DNA of 10,210 nt from Nitrospina sp. (lineage in GTDB: Bacteria > Nitrospinota > Nitrospinia > Nitrospinales > VA-1), in NCBI GenBank assembly GCA_018665625.1, contig JABJCF010000459.1, positions 1 to 10,210 on the forward strand, in the 5' to 3' direction. The notes under the pieces were generated by a model. That model was not told where the DNA came from and ran no database searches. It saw only the letters and a list, made by a program, of their open reading frames with translations. Each line of letters begins with the position of its first letter. Within the stretch, counting starts at the first letter, position 1. The translations under genes and the position numbers were made by a program. Below are positions 7,505 to 10,210 of the stretch, in pieces.

Positions 7505-8272
7505 TTATTTACCCCCGGGCTTCTTCAGATTAACTGAGCACCGAAACCCTATATCATTAAATCCTCGAGACAAAGGATAGCTCCAATCTCGATAACCAGA
7601 AGCCATGGCTTTAACGGAATCGGACCAAGACCCTCCCCTTCGAACCTTCATAACACCTTGCGTAGGCCCCCTTGGGTTATGCAAAATGTCGGCATAATAA
7701 AACCTGATAGAAAACCAATCACTCACCCATTCCCAAACATTCCCAGCCATATCATAGAGACCATTTTCATTTGGGGGGAAACTTCCAACTGGAGCCGCTT
7801 TATCTTGCAATTTTAAGCCACCTCGAGCTAGGGGATCCATTAGATCAAAACCACTACCCCAAGGGAACTCACATCCATTACCATTGCCTGCGGCTCTTTC
7901 CCATTGTGCTTCACTGGGGAGGGATTTACCAATCAGATGGCAATAGTCAGCTGCCTCGTACCAGCTAATTTTGGAAACCGCACAATTATCGCAATCTGAA
8001 AAGATGCTTCTTCGCAAATTATGCTCAGGAAAAATAGATTCAAACTGTTTATTTGTTACTTCGTATTTGTCGATCCAATAGGCATCTAAATGGACCTTTT
8101 GTTCTGGAGCACCGTGCTTGGGACCAAACCGATTACATCCTCTTTTAAAATTACCCGCTTCAATCAACACCATATTATCGAGCATTTTGGCAGCTTCTGC
8201 TTTCGCAGGAAGTGCGTTCCCTACTAAAAAAACAACTAGGATTAAAATCGTAACCGGCATGACCTTAGACAT
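7505..8272 (-). CDS. Secreted SUMF1/FGE-sulfatase-fold protein, probably non-catalytic
   Basis: 255 residues. Residues 1-25 are a signal peptide: a basic start, a hydrophobic core 'TILILVVFLVG' and a probable cut after AKA (23-25), so it is exported. The rest is the formylglycine-generating-enzyme-like fold: 'YWIDKYEVTNKQF' (65-77), 'ISWYEAADYC' (102-111), 'LPSEAQWERAA' (118-128), 'GLYDMAGNVWEWVSDWF' (171-187), 'VRRGGSW' (210-216) and 'GFRCSV' (242-247). True FGEs have a copper-binding Cys pair shortly after the GGSW segment; here that stretch reads 'SDSVKAMASGYRDW' without Cys, so sulfatase-activating activity is unlikely. Many bacterial relatives are non-enzymatic or act in other pathways. 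Cys94 and Cys97 (DCDNC) may form a disulfide. It lies 19 nt after metF, with no clear ribosome site and T7 just before the ATG, and is 1 nt from the LRR gene. Family is certain, role unknown. Confidence 0.88.
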   Translation of the reverse strand: MSKVMPVTILILVVFLVGNALPAKAEAAKMLDNMVLIEAGNFKRGCNRFGPKHGAPEQKVHLDAYWIDKYEVTNKQFESIFPEHNLRRSIFSDCDNCAVSKISWYEAADYCHLIGKSLPSEAQWERAAGNGNGCEFPWGSGFDLMDPLARGGLKLQDKAAPVGSFPPNENGLYDMAGNVWEWVSDWFSIRFYYADILHNPRGPTQGVMKVRRGGSWSDSVKAMASGYRDWSYPLSRGFNDIGFRCSVNLKKPGGK

Positions 8273-8291
8273 AAAAAAAGACGCGAATCCG

Positions 8292-9155
8292 TCACCCTCG
8301 CAAGTTTTCCATTATAGCCAGAGTTGCCTTGGATCTATTCAAAGTATAAAAGTGAATCCCAGGAGCACCTGATTGAACCAAGTCTCGGCATTGGTCAATG
8401 GCGTGGTTAATTCCTATCGCCCGCACTTTTTCCAAGTCGTCTTCAACTCCATCAAATTTTGCAAGCAGAGAATCAGATAAACTGGCCCCACACATTTTAG
8501 TAAACCGCTGGCTTTGTTTGAGATTTAATATAGGCATTATCCCAGGGATAATCGGAATATTAATTCCTTCTTGCTGGGCTCGGTTCAAAAATTCAAAATA
8601 ATGTTTATTATCAAAGAACAACTGGGTAATTAAAAAGTCTACACCTGAGTCAACTTTACGTTTTAGGTTATCCATATCGTTTTGCTTATCAGGGCATTCA
8701 ATATGACCTTCCGGATAACAAGCCGCCCCCAAACAAAAAGAAAATTTAGATTTTATAAAGGACACCAGTTCGTTGGCAAAACCAAAGCCCCCTTCAGTTT
8801 TTACAAATTGTTCTTCACCTTTTGGAGGATCTCCGCGTAACGCAAGAATATTTTCTATGCCGCAGGCTTGCAGGCTTTCAAGGACGGATACAATTTCATC
8901 CTTTTGGTGCCCCACGCAAGTCAGATGAGCCATCGCTTCAATAGCTATATCGTTTTTTATTTTCCCAACCAAGTCTACCGTTTTTGAACGAGTGCTGCCG
9001 CCGGCACCATAGGTAACTGAAACAAATGCCGGGTTGGCATACTTCAATTGTTCAATGGTTTCAAATAAGCTTTGAAAGCCGGCTTCATCTTTGGGTGGAA
9101 AAAACTCAAAAGAAAAAACAGGGGCTGAGGACTTTAGTTTATCGCTGATTTTCAT
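8292..9155 (-). CDS. metF: 5,10-methylenetetrahydrofolate reductase
   Basis: 287 residues, the normal length for bacterial MetF, a cytosolic FAD-containing TIM barrel that reduces 5,10-methylene-THF to 5-methyl-THF, the methyl donor for methionine synthesis. Family motifs are intact: 'FSFEFFPPK' (14-22) with the general-acid Glu17 (E. coli Glu28), 'VSVTYGAGGST' (45-55), 'AHLTCVGH' (76-83), 'ILALRGDPP' (103-111) with Asp109 (E. coli Asp120), 'LITQLFFD' (175-182) with the folate-binding Gln178, and 'GAPGIHFYTLNRS' (263-275) near the end. The ATG start agrees with the family N-terminus although no good Shine-Dalgarno precedes it. No other methionine gene is visible. It is upstream of the SUMF1-like and LRR genes on the same strand, probably one transcript, but a functional link is not evident. 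Confidence 0.97.
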   Translation of the reverse strand: MKISDKLKSSAPVFSFEFFPPKDEAGFQSLFETIEQLKYANPAFVSVTYGAGGSTRSKTVDLVGKIKNDIAIEAMAHLTCVGHQKDEIVSVLESLQACGIENILALRGDPPKGEEQFVKTEGGFGFANELVSFIKSKFSFCLGAACYPEGHIECPDKQNDMDNLKRKVDSGVDFLITQLFFDNKHYFEFLNRAQQEGINIPIIPGIMPILNLKQSQRFTKMCGASLSDSLLAKFDGVEDDLEKVRAIGINHAIDQCRDLVQSGAPGIHFYTLNRSKATLAIMENLRG

Positions 9156-9227
9156 CTCTTCGATAGTAACATAAGCATAAAAAGAAATGAAGGAAGGATC
9201 GAACCGGATTTTTACAACAGGAATTTT

Positions 9228-9737
9228 CTAGGAAGGTGGGGATTCATAAATCCCAAATCTTTTTAGATAGGAAATGAAGGAAACTACATCTACCAATTCA
9301 ACAGGCTCTTCATCTATAGAACGGATGGCTTCATCTGAAAAATAACCTGTGGTAATAAATATTCCGCGTGAAGCCCCTTCCCCCTTGACTGTGTCGAGGA
9401 AGCCCTTAACCTTAATAGCATTTACCGTTTGGCTAGGGGGATCAATAATACAAAGAGCCAGATAAGTTCCCCCGACAACAGGAGTCTCATCATTCATGGC
9501 TATTTCAAGTTCATGATCATTGGCCCAAACGGAGTGGACGTACTCCAGATTGAACTTTTCCAGAAACTCTACGCACTTCTCTTTAAATGCGGTCTGGTCA
9601 AGAAGGTATTTAGGTTTGTCACCGGGATTGTCGAACTGAATTTGTTCTTGAGGATTGGGGGGAGAAACTTTCTTTAAAGAAACAATAAGTATGATGCCAA
9701 TTATAAAAGCACCGAAAGTGATTATGAATATCGCCAC
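9228..9737 (-). CDS. Membrane-anchored Mrr-like (restriction endonuclease-like fold) protein, degenerate
   Basis: 169 residues. Residues 2-20 are a strongly hydrophobic span ('IFIITFGAFIIGIILIV') followed by Lys-Lys, so the remainder probably faces the cytosol. Residues about 48-165 resemble the Mrr-type PD-(D/E)XK domain: the best segment is 'GEGASRGIFITTGYFSDEA' (119-137), the family's 'GVFITTSxFTxxA' strand and helix, then 'PVELVDVVSFISYL' (145-158), like the terminal 'ielIDg..L..lL'. The catalytic strand that should read (E/Q)xK seems to be 'YLALC' (92-96) by eye, so key residues appear lost and nuclease activity is doubtful. The start is GTG, directly abutting the TAA of the 60-residue gene and in the same frame; no strong ribosome site is seen. 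It may be a scaffold or DNA-binding membrane protein. Fold call moderate; function unknown. Confidence 0.65.
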   Translation of the reverse strand: MAIFIITFGAFIIGIILIVSLKKVSPPNPQEQIQFDNPGDKPKYLLDQTAFKEKCVEFLEKFNLEYVHSVWANDHELEIAMNDETPVVGGTYLALCIIDPPSQTVNAIKVKGFLDTVKGEGASRGIFITTGYFSDEAIRSIDEEPVELVDVVSFISYLKRFGIYESPPS

Positions 9738-9920
9738 TTACTTTATCATTTCATCCCAAATTTTTTCTTTTTTACCCTGCTTTATCCACTTGTCGTTTGC
9801 GACCATCTGTTTGACCGCAATCCAAAAAACCCATCCCACAAAAATCAACATGGTTCCGATGGGAATATTATCTGGTTTCGTCGCGATTAAAAGAAAGTTT
9901 TCAAGACCTGAGTTTTCCAT
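9738..9920 (-). CDS. Small single-span membrane protein (60 residues)
   Basis: 60 residues: a short polar N-terminus, 'TKPDNIPIG' (14-22), one membrane span 'TMLIFVGWVFWIAVKQMV' (23-40), then a highly charged tail 'NDKWIKQGKKEKIWDEMIK'. The basic residues just after the span suggest a cytosolic C-terminus. From memory, and not verified, the 'KPDNIPI' plus tryptophan-rich span plus 'xNDRxI' pattern recalls small membrane segments encoded beside cytochrome b/c quinol oxidoreductases in deltaproteobacteria-like genomes; no cytochrome gene is in view. The ATG has AAGGA (9931-9927) 6 nt upstream, the best ribosome site in this part of the window, and a promoter-like element further up. Coding status is well supported by the ribosome site, the span and abutment to the next gene; function unknown. 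Confidence 0.7.
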   Translation of the reverse strand: MENSGLENFLLIATKPDNIPIGTMLIFVGWVFWIAVKQMVANDKWIKQGKKEKIWDEMIK

Positions 9921-9926
9921 GTTTTG

Positions 9927-9931
9927 TCCTT
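9927..9931 (-). promoter_or_regulatory. Shine-Dalgarno AAGGA for the 60-residue membrane protein
   Basis: AAGGA on the minus strand with a 6-nt spacer to the ATG at 9920. It fixes this short gene's start and supports it being real. Confidence 0.6.
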
Positions 9932-9952
9932 ATCGCAAAAATAATTCTATTT

Positions 9953-9980
9953 ATTATATATAGCCAGAGGGCTTAAGCAA
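9953..9980 (-). promoter_or_regulatory. Candidate sigma-70 promoter for the small-membrane-protein operon
   Basis: On the minus strand a perfect -10 TATAAT (9958-9953) lies 16 nt downstream of TTGCTT (9980-9975), which matches the -35 consensus at its first three positions. Transcription would begin near 9946, giving a leader of about 25 nt before the ATG at 9920. The AT-rich spacer makes a chance TATAAT possible. Confidence 0.4.
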
Positions 9981-9982
9981 TC

Positions 9983-10210
9983 TTATTCGTCTTCTTCCTC
10001 GTCTTCATCTTCCTCACCACCTTCTTCGCCGTCGCCTTCACCTTCTTCATCATCACCTTCTCCTTCACCCAAAGAGGCGTCAAAATCCAATTCAGCTGTG
10101 TTATAGGCAACTATGAGGTCTTTAAGGGTTCCAACCTGTGTATCAACATCTCCTACTGAATTAATTTCGTCAAACTTAGTAGGCACTTTATAGCCCTCGC
10201 CGTCTTTTAC
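9983..10210 (-). CDS. C-terminal end of an unidentified protein with a highly acidic tail
   Basis: The frame is open to the window edge (75 residues visible, beginning 'VKDGEGYKVPTKFDEINSVG'), so the true start is most likely outside. An in-frame GTG at 10186 is a possible but weak start because coding-like sequence continues above it and no ribosome site is evident. The visible part has about 45 ordinary residues ('VGTLKDLIVAYNTAELDFD') and then a tail of 28 residues made only of Glu, Asp and Gly. No domain can be recognised. Acidic tails of this kind bind cations or basic partners, or act as flexible spacers. The stop is 62 nt before the 60-residue gene, and a promoter-like element lies between, so the two need not be co-transcribed. 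Confidence 0.6.
   Translation of the reverse strand, partial: VKDGEGYKVPTKFDEINSVGDVDTQVGTLKDLIVAYNTAELDFDASLGEGEGDDEEGEGDGEEGGEEDEDEEEDE
9986..10069 (-). repeat. Low-complexity Asp/Glu/Gly-coding tract
   Basis: The last 28 codons encode only Glu, Asp and Gly (GEGEGDDEEGEGDGEEGG... then an unbroken D/E run). At DNA level it is purine-rich with GAA/GAG/GAT/GGT-type codons and short imperfect repeats such as GAAGGTGAAGG, so it may be prone to replication slippage. Confidence 0.85.

Noticed and set aside
9196..9205. GGTTCGATCC on the minus strand, like the T-arm of a tRNA
   Set aside because: The flanks do not form the T stem or acceptor stem, there is no D or anticodon arm upstream and the Mrr-like gene ends only about 20 nt away. 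A tRNA gene or attachment-site remnant is not supported.
9655..9963. 102-codon plus-strand frame
   Set aside because: It is antisense to two minus-strand genes and the promoter-like spacer; its hydrophobic stretches mirror the membrane-span codons on the other strand.
10184..10186. GTG as the start of a complete 67-residue acidic protein
   Set aside because: The frame stays open with plausible residues to the window edge and no ribosome site precedes the GTG, so a partial longer gene is more likely.

Overview
The window is AT-rich bacterial chromosome (roughly 40% G+C by eye), densely packed with ten genes or gene parts. A family-9 (heptosyltransferase-type) glycosyltransferase, a signal-peptide protein and several single-span membrane proteins point to a Gram-negative bacterium. 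The mix of CgeB-like glycosyltransferases with a cytosolic sulfite-oxidase-like protein vaguely recalls Nitrospinota or deltaproteobacterial lineages, but nothing here fixes the taxon. No rRNA, complete tRNA, transposase, integrase or CRISPR array was seen.

Region 1 (1-5830, minus strand) is a surface-glycan operon transcribed leftwards: a 1120-residue four-part protein (GT4-like + CgeB-like + SAM methyltransferase + six TPRs), then a 595-residue protein (Rossmann-like N-terminus + CgeB-like glycosyltransferase), then a GT9 glycosyltransferase cut by the window edge. The gaps are 8 and 2 nt, and the ribosome sites of the two downstream genes touch or lie inside the preceding gene, so the three are very probably co-translated. 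They look like a machine that builds and methylates a glycan on LPS, capsule or a surface protein; the acceptor is unknown.

Region 2 (5831-6085) is a 255-nt divergent spacer. To its right lies the only plus-strand gene, a small cytosolic molybdopterin oxidoreductase of the sulfite oxidase family (6086-6772). It meets the next minus-strand gene tail to tail, and the two stop codons share one palindromic CTAG.

Region 3 (6769-9155, minus strand) reads metF (methylenetetrahydrofolate reductase), then a secreted SUMF1/FGE-fold protein without the usual catalytic cysteines, then a protein made of eight perfectly phased 27-residue leucine-rich repeats that starts with TTG 1 nt after the SUMF1-like stop.

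Region 4 (9228-10210, minus strand) holds the C-terminal end of a protein with a very acidic Asp/Glu/Gly tail, a 60-residue single-span membrane protein with a plausible promoter, and a membrane-anchored protein with a degenerate Mrr-like nuclease fold. That last gene starts with GTG immediately after, and in the same frame as, the small protein's TAA.

The most unusual items are the four-part glycosyltransferase gene, whose TPR block carries its own in-frame ATG and Shine-Dalgarno-like site; the SUMF1-like/LRR pair; and the membrane-anchored, apparently catalytically dead Mrr-like protein separated from its neighbour by one in-frame stop.
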